DNA from: Lampris incognitus
Lineage: Eukaryota > Chordata > Actinopteri > Lampriformes > Lampridae
NCBI RefSeq assembly: GCF_029633865.1
Contig: NC_079211.1
Location: forward strand, 9,792,109-9,856,108
Direction of reading: 5' to 3'
DNA: 64,000 nt
The notes beneath the pieces were generated by a model. It had not been told where the DNA came from, searched no databases, and saw only the letters and a program-made list of their open reading frames with translations. The translations under genes were made by a program, and so were the position numbers. Shown piece after piece: positions 47,501 through 61,100 of the stretch; within the stretch, counting starts at the first letter, position 1; each line of letters starts with the position of its first letter.

Positions 47501-50500
47501 TAACTTCATTGTTGTCATTCCCTGGTGTTAAAGGCTGCATTATAGTACATTTTCTGAACTTATTCGACTGTTTTAGTGGAATGAACAATGACTGTCTCGA
47601 CCTGCTTAGTCCTCATATCCACATTACTAATGATCGTTTATCAACATTTTGTGCTGTGAATCTTGTGAAAACACCAACAGTCATCCCAAAAATATGGTGA
47701 CATCACAGACATCAAGGTATTAGGTCAAAAATATGATGACAATTTTGTTGATACCGCCCTGGTCTAGTTGGAGGTGTGTGTCTGACCTTGCCGGTGCAGC
47801 AGAAGACGATGATCAACACGAGGGGCAGGGCGATGGTGAGGACGTACACAACCCAGAGCCAGGGACGCTCTTCAGCAGCGCTTAGCATCTGTGCAGCGAG
47901 GCCGGGCTGAAAAACACACAAACACACACCGTCAGAACCTGGACTCACCATACTGCTAGTCACACATGTGCAGGACATGATATATCCCACACATGTTCAA
48001 CATTATTCACTTTTGGTATATCCGTCATTTTTATCTGCATCAAGTTCAATGTCTCTCCTTCTCACAAAAGCATATTAGCTAACATCAGGGTCTCCACTCT
48101 GATTTATGAAGCATGCCAGGTAATCTTTCTCTCAGTGGAAAGCAACTGAGTTGACACCCAGAAGTGCCATAGCTCTAATCTTGAGAAACCTCACCTTATT
48201 TTCCGAGCTGTCCCGGTCGCTGCTCCACCCCCTCTGCCCATCCCGGGAGGGCTGCAAACTCCCCCCTGAACAGGCGCCCCGACCGACCAGAGGAGGTGCT
48301 AGTGCAGCGACCAGGACACATACCCACATCCGGCTTCCCACCCGCAGACACGGCCAATTGTGTCTGTAGGGACGCCCGACCAAGCTGGCGGTAACACGGG
48401 GACTCGAACCGGCGATCCCCGTGTTGGTAGGTAACGGAATAGAACACTACACTACCCGGACACCCCTCAAGTTCGGACTTTTGAATGAACTTGCATTTAA
48501 AGATGACATGACTCCGGATAAATGACCCCCAGTCAATGCCACACAGTCTCAACAGCCTCACGTTGACTGTACCGCGAAGTGAACACTGGTTCCGAGCAGA
48601 GGTGTCTGTGAGAGTTCGACTAACTTACCAGACACACACAAACATCTACTTGCTTAAAGAATTCAGCAGTATGGTGACATTGATTCTACACAAAACTTAA
48701 ACTGACGTGATGAGTGTAGTCAGGATGACAGTGAGCATAGGAAAAAAAGAGGAAGTGTTGGGGGAGGGGGATGTGTTACTATAGAGACAGACAACCACAC
48801 ATCTATCTTTGGACACCTGATGTCCTCCTGAGCTTGTGTCATTAACCCACAGAGAGCATCTGTACGGCGCTGGAGCCTTGTTTCTTCTGCGAAAACACCA
48901 CAGATTCAAGCCCTCACTGGATGAATGTACACCAGACGTCACGAACTAGTAAACGCAGACACATTTTGTACTCAGATTACATTAATCCGACACTTCGACC
49001 AGGATCACTCATGAGTGTGACTGTAGAATAAGTTTCAGCGACCAGACCAACAAGCCAAAGGAAGAGTTCATACACTTTTTCGACAATGCTTTTCATCAAC
49101 TTCTCCATGATTTCTCCATAACTTTTAGTTTAAGTTCCATGGCCAAAGGAAACTTTTTTTTATAACTGCCGCTGAAAAGGTGTGTTTTAACACAAATATA
49201 CAGTGTGAAAGTCAGCCAATATTTAAAATACTGTATATCAGCAACTCTGCTCTCCCCAGTTTTTCGAGCCAAACGTTGCCGTTATCCAGCTGAAGCTAGC
49301 TGACAGGCTAGTTAACTAGCTGATATGAAAGCTAAGCTAGCCAGCGCAGGCACGTGTTAGCATCATGAGAAACGGTTCCACAAACAGAAATAATGAAGCC
49401 CTGCTGCAATGGTTTCACATGCCATTACATTTTTTTTGTTCCTAACTGGTAAATCGATCTTGAACAGAGCTTATTTTAGTCAGATTCCTGACTTTACCAG
49501 AACTTATACAAAATTATAATTTTTCATAACTTTTCCAGGAACTGGGAACATTCAAGTTTATTGACCAAGTACCTCTTGAGGGAGTTTCTAAATCAAACTT
49601 TCCCCACCCATATTTTTTTCCACCTGTCCGAGATCGCCGTCCTCTCCCCGTCCCCTTCTCGCCACTCACCTCGGCGGCGCCCTCTGCTGCCTTCTTAAGC
49701 GCCCAGCCGTCATTGGCCCAGCGGTCAGCTGTGTTGCGGTCGTTGGTGATGAAGAAATTGTCGAAGAAGATGTCAAAGGACATGGACCAGAGCTCCAGAC
49801 CCACAGCATTGAACGCGCTCATCCTGAATGGATGCAGGTCCTCGAAGAAGGCCGGGTTGGGGATCTTCCTGGGCTTCCAGACACCCTAGAGAGAGTGAGG
49901 GGGAGGAGAGAGACGCACACCCACACGATTGATTTATTCATATTTTTATGTATGATATATTATCATACATCTATGCCATAATGTAGCGCTATTCAACAAT
50001 ATACACTACCGTTCAAAAGTTTGGGATCACCCAAACAATTTTGTGTTTTCCATGAAAAGTCACACTTATTCACCACCATATGTTGTGAAATGAATAGAAA
50101 ATAGAGTCAAGACATTGACAAGGTTAGAAATAATGATTTGTATTTGAAATAAGATTTTTTTTACATCAAACTTTGCTTTCGTCAAAGAATCCTCCATTTG
50201 CAGCAATTACAGCATTGCAGACCTTTGGCATTCTAGCTGTTAATTTGTTGAGGTAATCTGGAGAAATTGCACCCCACGCTTCCAGAAGCAGCTCCCACAA
50301 GTTGGATTGGTTGGATGGGCACTTCTTTGAGCAGATTGAGTTTCTGGAGCATCACATTTGTGGGGTCAATTAAACGCTCAAAATGGCCAGAAAAAGAGAA
50401 CTTTCATCTGAAACTCGACAGTCTATTCTTGTTCTTAGAAATGAAGGCTATTCCATGCGAGAAATTGCTAAGAAATTGAAGATTTCCTACACCGGTGTGT

Positions 50501-52084
50501 ACTACTCCCTTCAGAGGACAGCACAAACAGGCTCTAACCAGAGTAGAAAAAGAAGTGGGAGGCCGCGTTGCACAACTGAGCAAGAAGATAAGTACATTAG
50601 AGTCTCTAGTTTGAGAAACAGACGCCTCACAGGTCCCCAACTGGCATCTTCATTAAATAGTACCTGTTAGAGCCTGTTTGTGCTGTCCTCTGAAGGGAGT
50701 AGTACACACTGGTGTAGGAAATCTTCAATTTCTTAGCAATTTCTCGCATGGAATAGCCTTCATTTCTAAGAACAAGAATAGACTATCGAGTTTCAGATGA
50801 AAGTTCTCTTTTTCTGGCCATTTTGAGCGTTTAGTTGACCCCACAAATGTGATGCTCCAGAAACTCAATCTGCTCAAAGAAGTGCCCATCCAACCAATCC
50901 AACTTGTGGGAGCTGCTTCTGGAAGCGTGGGGTGCAATTTCTCCAGATTACCTCAACAAATTAACAGCTAGAATGCCAAAGGTCTGCAATGCTGTAATTG
51001 CTGCAAATGGAGGATTCTTTGACGAAAGCAAAGTTTGATGTAAAAAAAATCTTATTTCAAATACAAATCATTATTTCTAACCTTGTCAATGTCTTGACTC
51101 TATTTTCTATTCATTTCACAACATATGGTGGTGAATAAGTGTGACTTTTCATGGAAAACACGAAATTGTTTGGGTGATCCCAAACTTTTGAACGGTAGTG
51201 TATGTCAAATGTTTACGACATTTGTTCAACCTTGTATTTCTTCTCTTTACTGAAAAATAAATGTTTCAGTGTTTATTGAGTCATTGTGCACTTGTGGGTA
51301 CGAAACAAAACAAGAGAAAATGTTACAGCAGAAAATGGTCTGGGTGTTGTGCTTTTGTTGCTTTTCTCTGAGAAGCCTTTTCACTTCCCCTAAAATCCCC
51401 TGATCACATCCCATTTCAAGGAAGCGAGGATTTTCGAGAGTTCCCCGTGTTCCGCCCCGATGTTCTGTTTTGACCAGATATGCATTCAAGTACAGAAGGA
51501 AAATGCTCTCGAAAATTCATTTCAGTTCGTCTTAAGCCCATAATCACATAATCCTTCCAAACACACAGACATTTTGAAACACTGTCTCTGCAACAGATTT
51601 TGCAGCCAAAACAGGGCGTGGTACCTGGTAGTTGGGGTTGTCAATCATGGGTGGCTTCCACTTGCCCTTGTGGTTGGGGTTGTCAATCATGGGCCGTTGC
51701 CAGGTGCCACAGCCCGGGGCGGACTCGCAGGCGGGGTTAGGAACCTGAGGGGCCTCCCATTCGCCATCCATGTCCTCATCCCTGACAGACAGAAAGAAAG
51801 ACAGGGAGAGAGAGCAGCAGGGTTGTGACCTCAGAGATATTTATCGGGATATATTCTGTATCCTCTCTGGATATCTTTTTTTTTTAATTCTGTTGTATTT
51901 TGCTCTCATTTTATTGTTGTTGTTGTTCCATTTCTCTTTTCTTGCAATTTTGGAGTTTGAAAAATTCAATTCACCGCTTATTGTCCAGGAAGGTTGTGAC
52001 AAATAAATCTTTGAATCTAATGACAACAACAGCATCAATAATATTACATGCACAAACATGTGTATAAACACACACACACACATG

Positions 52085-52177
<93 letters not shown>

Positions 52178-55100
52178 CAGTCTTCAGGTTTGACAGCATC
52201 AGGGTCGCTAATGTATTCCGGCTCGTCATCAAGCCAACCGTCTGGCTTCACTGCCTCCTCATCAGGAATCTGAGCTGGAGCATCCTCATCCCTAGCACGC
52301 ACACACCACACACACACAAGTTTTTTTATTTCAGCTGCTTAAGTGAAATTTACCACCAGAAACATGGAAGAAAAACAGACTTTTATAGATAAACTGGATG
52401 TTTGCGATAGAGAATCTACTTTATCTGATAAAAAGCCAGATAGCGTTTTTTCTTCGAATAGCCAGCCTTTTTCCACCAGCAGTCTATAAATCAAGCCTGT
52501 TCCATCTCAAGACAACCCATCACAGTGCCCCCCCCCCCAACACATACACACACACACACACACACAAACACACACAAACCTCTTGGTAACATTCTGTAAT
52601 AGACTTTTTTAAGGCCATCTAGCATGTAAATTAAGCCTAATGTACATTTCCATCTCTTTAATTGAATAAATTCAACAATATAATCATGCTATTTTCAACA
52701 CGTTATTGTTCTGGATTACTTTTCTAAAGAGTTATTGTCCTATTTCAGTCACTGCAGGTGTTCATGTGTTCATTTCCCAGACAAACTGTATTTTGCAGTA
52801 ATGCACAAATGCCACAAGATGACATTTATATATTATATAGCTACATTTGAAGTACCGTATGGGAGCCGCGTAACTCGCTGAGTTTTCCACAACCCGTTCT
52901 CGCAAGTGTTTCACAATAAAAGCCTTGTCAGGAAATGAAGGGATTCTGTCCACTGAAACGTTAAAGGGCTTTTAATTTGAAAGGGATACATTAGTTAACA
53001 GCATAATGCTGTAACTTACGGTAATATTACCGTACATTCTCCAATTCTGTAGTTATTTTTCAGTGACAGCAAAAACGACATTTTATTTAACAAGCTAGAT
53101 TAGCACACCCACATAATTGCAATCATGTTCATTTAGGCTACATAAATTTATCTGTCTAGATATCATTCACGTAGGCACATAGTCTATCTAACTTAATGCC
53201 TGCCCCGTTTACCTCGTCTGCTTTTCTTTCCCTTGGAAAATATCTAAGTGAACTCATTTTCCTAAAAATTGTGTCGTTAACGTGTAAGAAGAACTGACTG
53301 GATTTTGCTGACATGGAATATTCCACCCCTTTTCCATGTTTCAATATTTTCATTGAGCCGCTGGTCACACTCAATTGTGATAATGTGTTGTGTTTTTCTC
53401 TATCCGTTGAACGTATGCACTGACGATTGCTCTGCAGGAATTAATAACTTCAAATTAACTGAGCTGTGTTTGTTGCCCTCACTACCCAGAATGCCACACT
53501 CACCAGTCTACAGGTTTGACTGCGTCAGGGTCTTGGATCTTTGGCCTCTCATCCCAGTCCTCTGGTTTATGGTCATCAGGGTCCTCGATCTCAGCAGCGG
53601 GGTTGACTGGTGGAGTCACGTCAGTCAGCAGGTTGCCACTGTTCACAACAGTCTGGTCCACCAGCATCTCAAAACTGTTATCAGGATTCACCACTAGGGG
53701 GAGACACAAAACCGACCAGCCATGAAGAGACAGACTAACCTCGGAGAGAGAACGTTTTGAGTATGTGTGTGTGAGCGTTTCTGTGTATGTTGCTGTGTGC
53801 TCGCGTGCGGGCATTTTACCTAGGGTGTACAGGTGAGTCTTCTTGTCCGTGTAGTACGTGCGGAGGTCCACGTCAGGTTTCTTGGCGTGTTTCTCCTCGA
53901 ACTCTCCTGTCTTTGGGTTTTTGTGTCTGAAGATGAAGTGCAGTTTGTAGTCCTCTCCACACTTGTCAGGTCCAAACATGATGGTGTAGGGAGTCTTATC
54001 TACAAAGTGGTCCTGCAGAGGACACAAAAACACAGAATAACTCCTCCGATGTCAACCTCTCCTCCTGTGTGCTTCCAAACCGAAGGGAGGAAGGCCTACA
54101 GTCCAAACTTCAAGGTCTCACTATCAACCAGTCATTATCCACTGTTGCCCCACATCAGCATACCTAAACATAATTTGTTTAAGAGTTGGTTTTGAACATG
54201 TCTGAGATTCAAGTACAAGAATCCCACTCCTCTATGACCAGAGTGTCTCTGGCATGGCAATACCGTTGTCAGTGTGACGCTGAATGGTTGCTGTAGCATC
54301 CCAGCAGTCAGAGCACTGACATGACCGTGCTACGTGGGTTAGCTGACAGGCTGGCTTGGTGTTGGTATGAAATCAGGAAACTTGGCTTTAGACACACTAT
54401 TATTGATGAAAAGGGTGTTTATTGAGACAACTGTTTTAAGTAAAAGGTGATCAAATGTTTTCTTTGGGGGGGGGGGGGGTCCCTATTTCCTCCCCAATTG
54501 TATCCGGTCAATTACCCTACTCTTTTGAGTCATCCTGATCGCTGCTCCACCCCCTCTGCTGATCCAGGAGGGCTGCAAACTGCCACGTCTCCTCCGGTAC
54601 ATGTGGAGTCGCCAGCTGCTTCTTTTCACCTGACAGTGAGGAGTTTCGCCAGGGGGACGTAGCGCGTGGGAGGATCACACTATTCCCCCCAGTCCCCCCC
54701 CCCCCGAACAGGCGCCCCAACCGACCAGAGGAGGCGCTAGTGCAGCGACCAGGACACATACCCACATCCGGCTTTCCACCCGCAAATACGGCCAATTGCG
54801 TCTATAGGGATGCCCGACCAAGCCAGAGGTAACACGAAGATTCGATCCGGCGATCCCCGTGTTGGTAGGCAACAGAATAGACCACTAGACTACCCAGACG
54901 CCCGATCAAAGGTTTTCTTAGCAATAGAAGTTTGATTATAATATTCCAATATCCAAACTGCTTATCCTGCTCGCGGGGATACTGGAGCCTAACCAAGCAG
55001 TCATTGGGTGGCAGACACCCTGGACAGGCCGCCAGGCCATCACAAGGCCAACACACACACACACACACCTAGGGACAATTTAATACGACTGATTCACCTA

Positions 55101-58100
55101 ACTTACATGTCTTTTGACTGGAGGAGGAAACCGGAGGAAAGCCACGCAGACACGGGAAGAACATGCAAACTCCACACAGAGGACGACCCCCAAGGTTGGA
55201 CTACCCAGGGACTCAAACCCAGGTCCTTGTTGCTGTGAGGCAACCGCGCTAAGCACTGCGCCGCCGCGCTGCCTGATTATAATATTTTCTAGAAGATTAA
55301 TTTTCATCTAATAAAACTTTGCGATGCATTCATTTTATGAGTCATTTTGATTAACTGAAAAAAAATGGTGTGTTCAGCTCTGAGCCTGTGAGGACTGTTT
55401 TCAGGTAACTAGCTTGGCTTGACCACCTCTGAGGTAACCAGTCTGCAGTGCAGATTCACTGACAGAGTTCTTACCAGGTCAAGGTCCGGAGTCTGAGTCA
55501 ACAGCTTGACGTAGGCACCACCACAGTCTATGCCTGTCTGGAAATTTACCTCATACCTAGAGTATGGGAGAGAGAGACGAAGAGAGATGAAATCATAGAG
55601 ACACAGACAGGGAGAAACAGAAACAAGTCAGAAACAGCCTTAAGTATAAATAAAGACCTCAGAGAGAGTGTGAGTCTTACTGGACAATGAGTGGTTTGAT
55701 GTCAAAGATGAAGGGTCTGAGGAGCTGGGCGGAGATGGCGTGGTGTTTGGCACGAGACTTCAGGACCAGACCTTTGTCTCCGGGGAGTTTAGTGTCCTTC
55801 ATCTCTTCCACTGCCCATTTACCTGCAGAGACAAAAATAACTGCTTACTAATCGCTGTTTATTTACTTTACAAACACAACCCAAGCGTTAGCTACGATGC
55901 TTACATGGTCGGTTTACATCAGAATCAGTATCATGTTTATTGGCCATGTAGCTTTGCACATACATGGAATTTGACTCTGGTTTCGTGGCTCAGTACACCT
56001 CTCGGTGTACTTAACATAGAATAATGACACTACAACACAATAATCTTCAGATATATACACAAGGATTGACTTATACAGGCAAAATAAGAGGTGATAAAGT
56101 GCAATGGTGCAGAGAATATATCAGAGATGCTGAAACAGATGTTAGCAGGTTACTCACATATACATGCCTGAGGTAGATGGACATGACAGAGTGTACTAGT
56201 ACGTGTACAATGTGCAGTACAGTTTAATACAAAATGGCTGGATTTATTTGATAGTGTTAAACATTCATTTGAATGACAGCCTGCAGAAAGAAACTGTTTT
56301 TATATCTGGTTGTTTTGGGGTACAGTGCTCTGTATCGCCTACCAGACGGGAGGAGTTGGAACAGGTTGTGACCAGGGTGTGATGGGTCTGCAGTGATATT
56401 GCCTGCCTGTTTCCTGGTTTTTGAGGTGTATAAGTCCTGAATGGAGGACAGGTTGGCACCAATGATTGTCTCTGCAGACTTAACTCTCCATTGTAGTCTG
56501 TTCCTGTCCTGTTTGGCAGCAGATCCAAACCAGACAGTGATGGATGTGCAGAGGACAGACTGAATTATTGCAGCATAGAACTGAATCAACAGTTCCTGAG
56601 GCAGGTTGAATTTTTTGAGCTGGCAGAGAAAGTACATCCTCTGCTGGGCCTTTTTGATGATTGTGTTTATGTTGGATGCCCACTTTAGGTCCTGGAAAAT
56701 TGTGAAACCCAGAAATCTGTAAGTTTTCACTGAAGACACTGTGCTGCTGAGTATGGTGAAGGGGGGCAGTGTTGGGGGACTCCTCCTGAAGTCCACTGTC
56801 ATCTCCACTGTTTCGAGCGTGTTCAAATCCAGGTTATTACAGCCGCACCAGAGGGCCAGCTGATCAACCTCCTGTCTATACGCAAACTCGTCACCATCCC
56901 GGATAAGGCCAATGATGGTTGCGTCATCCAAAAACTTCAGGAGTTTAACAGACGGGTCACCTGAGGTGCAGTAATTTGTGTAGAGGGTGAAAAGTAGAGG
57001 GGAAAGCAAGGTGCAGTAATTTGTGTAGAGGGTGAAAAGTAGAGGGGAAAGCACACATCCCTGGGGGGGCGCCCCTGCTTATTGTCCAGGTGTTGGATGT
57101 GATTTTCCCCAGTCTCACTAGCTGCCTCCTGTCTGTCAGGAAGTTTTTAATCCACTGGCAGATGGGGGTTGGTACAGTGAGCCAGATAAGTTTGGAGTTG
57201 AGGATATCTGGGACGATGGTGTTGAACGCTGAGCTGAAGTCTAAAAACAGGACCCTTGGGTATGTCCCTGGGGAGTCGAAGTGTCGGAAGATATAGTGCA
57301 ATCCCTCGTTGAATGCATCATCCACTGACCCGTTTGCTTGGTAGGCAAACTGCAAGGGGTCGAGCAGGGGGTCTGTGATTTCCTTCGGGTGGGCCAACAC
57401 CAGTATCTCAAAGGATTTCATGACCATAGACATTAGGACAATGGGCCTGTAGTCATTTAATCCCGTGACACAGGGTTTGGGGACTGGGATAGTGGAGCTC
57501 TTGAAGCAGGAGGGGACTTCACACAGTGCTAGTGATCTGTTGAAGATCTGTGTGAACATGGGAGCCAGCTGGTCAGCACAAACTTTAAGACAGGGGGGTG
57601 ACACGCCATCGGGGCCTTGTGCCTTTCTGGTCTTCCGTCTCTGGAAGAGCTGGCGCACATCCTCAACACAGATCCTGAGTGCGAGTGGGGGTTTGGTGGG
57701 GAGGGTAGAGTGGCTGACAGGGAGTGCAGTTGGTTATGTAATGTGGCTGGAGAGGGTGAGGGGTGTGAAAGTTTGCTTTTCAAACCTGCAGTAAAACCCA
57801 ATTAGGTCATCAGCCAGTTGATAGTTTCCTAGAGTCTGGAGGGATGGTCTCCTGTAGTTGGTGTCTTTCAAACCACTCCAGACTGATGAGTCGTTGGCAG
57901 AAAAGCTGTTTTTCAACTTTTCAGAGTAGCACCTTTTTGCCACTCCAATCTCCTTTGTGAGTGCATTTCTGGTTTTGTTATACCGGATCCTATCTTCACT
58001 CCTATAGGCTTCCTCTTTAGCCTGATGAAGCTGTCTGGAGTTTTGCTGTGAACCAGGTCTTATTGGTTAAAGGTACAGAAGGTTTTTGGTGGGCACACAC

Positions 58101-61100
58101 GTCCTCAAAAGCTGATGTAAGTTCATCCAGGTCTGTAGATACAGCCTCAAAAATACTCAAGTCAGTGCAGTCGAGGCAGGCCTGGAGCTCCAGTTTTGAA
58201 AACATGTGACATTACCGGAAGGAAGTCACAGTAGCCGATTCATTTGAAAGGTACACCAGTTTTTCTCACCATTCTACCAGCCAGCTAGATGTTTACCACA
58301 CAACAGGACCAAGAAATGATGCTCAGTTACTTGTTTTACTGTCTCCTTGAGTGCCCTGACATGACAGCCACAGATCGTCTTTGGGTCTTGCGGCCATTTC
58401 CCACCTTAGTGGCATCCTGTGCTGTGTCTACCCAATAGGAAAATCACGGCAATTCACATGAATTGACATGCTATGATTCTAAGGTCGACATGATGTAGGT
58501 CTCTGTGTTAATCAATACAGTGGGGATCTATACCTACCATCGTATTTGGCAATGTCTTCATCAGCACCTTCCTTCTTGGCACTGGACAGCACCCAGCTGG
58601 AGCCAAACAGAGGAAAGGAAACAGACACCAGTCATTACAGGGTATTCTTTACTGTCACTATGGTTATGCAGTTAGGGTGACATGTCTTATGCAATCCAGT
58701 AAAGATAATTTTCAATGATATCACAGACTTTGAGCAACAGTTACAAACATGTCTGAAGATCTAAAACGTTTTCTTCAAAGTCGGGACATACAAAAGAAAA
58801 GAAAACCTTGTGTTTCTTATGTTCTTATGGCTGTCAATCAATTGAAAAAAAAAGTAATCGCACAATTTGCTGTGATTAATCACGATTGCTTTTTTTCTTA
58901 AGGATGAAGCTTGTAATAATGTATATCATCATCATCATTATTTTGTGCCGCTTATCCGGGACCAGGCCGCAGTGGTAGCAGGTTGAGGAGGGCTGCCCAG
59001 ATATTCCCTTCCCCGGCCACATCCACCAGGTCCTCCTGGGGGATCCCAAGGTGTTCCCAGGGCAGCCGGGATATATAATCCCTCCAACGTGTCCTGGGTC
59101 TGCACCAAGGTCTCTGCCCAGTTGGTCGTGCTCAGAATACCTCCACAGGGCGGCGCCTAGGAGGCCTCCTAACTAGATGCCCGAACCACTTCAACTGGCT
59201 CCTTTCAATGTGAAGGAGCAGCGGCTCTACTCCAAGCCCCTTCTAAATGTATGAGCTCCTCGCCCTATCCCTAAGGGTGTGCCCAGCCACCTGGCGGAGG
59301 AAACTCATTTCCGCCATTTGTATCTGCCATGTCATTCTTTTGATACTTGAATTGCTCCACTTGAGGCTGTAACTCACTCCCTACCTGGATATACTCCCAA
59401 TGATGGATATTGAAAAGTAAAAATCACAAAAGGAATGTAGAATCAACACAAAGGACGTATTTTTAAATTCAAACACTATTGTTTAATAGCATCTTTTTGA
59501 CTTTGAACACAGATTCTCCAAGCGTGAACTACAGATTACCAATAAAACCATCAAGGCCATCAAAATTGACTGTCAACTTGAAAGGCACATTTCTTTTTCT
59601 AATTATTTTTCCACCTTTTTCTCCCCAATTGTACTTAGCCAATTACCCCATCCCTCTGAGCCATCCTGGTTGCTGCTCCACCCCCCTCTGTCGATCCGGG
59701 AGGGCTGCAGACTACCACATGCCTCCTCCGATACATGTGGAGTCACCAGCGCTAGTGCAGCGACCAGGACACATACCCACATCTGGCTTCCCACCCGCAG
59801 GCATGGACAACTGTGTCCACAGGGACGCCCGACCAAGCCGGAGGCAACACAGGGATTCGAACTGGCGATACGTGTGTTGGTAGGCAATGGAACAGACCGC
59901 CATGTCACCCGGACATGGTGGCATAGGCATATTTCTTATATGCACTAACAGAAATGACAAAACCCAAGGCTTATATGTTCACGTGCCAGTTGAATTTCAA
60001 AACACCGAGACTATTAAAATTAGATAACAGTTGAGAAGGCAATAATTTCTTGCATGCACTAATATAAATGATAATTAACAACAAAAAATCTGTTCCATGT
60101 TCAAGTGCAAGTGGAATTTCAAGTGTCATAAATTCACGACGTTCATTACGTGTTCATAATGATGCCTCACAGAACCCCATATGCACCCCAATGGCACAGC
60201 ATAGTAGAATATCTAATATTGTCCATGGGGGTATGAGGGCTGGGAACAAATATAACCTACTGCTGTGAGAAGGCGGAGATGAAGGTTACACACTGAAACA
60301 GTCCAGCGAGGAGCAGACTGCACCGACAAGCAGGAGGAAAGAGCGCACAACCGAATCCCCCGGTACAACTGTGGCACCGCCTCGCACAGCCACCACAGGA
60401 AGTCAACGAAATACAGCTGCGCTTCTTGCGTTAATTTTTATTACCGCATTAAATATTTCAACTTCGGCACAAAAAATTGACACGCTAATTTTGACAGCAA
60501 TAATTATTTAAAATGTAAAACAAATTGAATAAAATTCAAAAGACATGATGTTAACTGATGTACAAAGGACAGTACAACTCACCATTAAGCTATAAAGCAA
60601 GAGTTGAGCCAATATATTCTGGGGAAGACAAGGTTCCTACACATTTCCCATGTCACTCTCCAGACTCATCCAAACTGGATTTGAATACTGTGGTCAGTGT
60701 TACATGGAATCTACACTGACAATGACAGAGTAATACGACTGTCACACTAGACCATATCACTCTGTAGCTGAATATTACTCTGTACTACAAATATGACCGT
60801 AAATTTAGACAACTGAAGTAAGGGTTGCAGTACTAGAAGATGGACCCAGCGTAATGACTGGGACTTGACTTGGCATCAGATGATGCGATGTGGACTTGGG
60901 ATCTTCTTTTTTTTTTTTAAGGCTGGTCAAGTCCAGGACTAAATTTTTCATCTTGAAAAATAATATCAAACGTCCCTTGAGGAGATCAATAAAATGCAGT
61001 CTAATCTGTTTCTTTATTATTTTTCAATTACATCTGAAATTTTAGAAAATTAGAATCTGAAACATTCCTTCCTTGGCAGAGGAAAAAAAAGCCTAATTAA

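Larger units (their letters stand above)
58829..60498. mobile_element. TIR transposon with nested LINE and SINE
   Basis: The left end GGCTGTCAATCAATTG and right end CTAATTTTGACAGC are inverted, both followed inward by AATTAATCGC/GCGTTAAT-type blocks. This resembles a frequent fish non-autonomous DNA element. It holds the LINE fragment at 58930-59333 and SINE A10. It lies in CANX intron 2. Confidence 0.6.

Noticed and set aside
50267-50937. Pair of nearly identical 70-residue frames on opposite strands
   Set aside because: They are the same non-coding frame of the two arms of the Tc1 palindrome, not separate genes.
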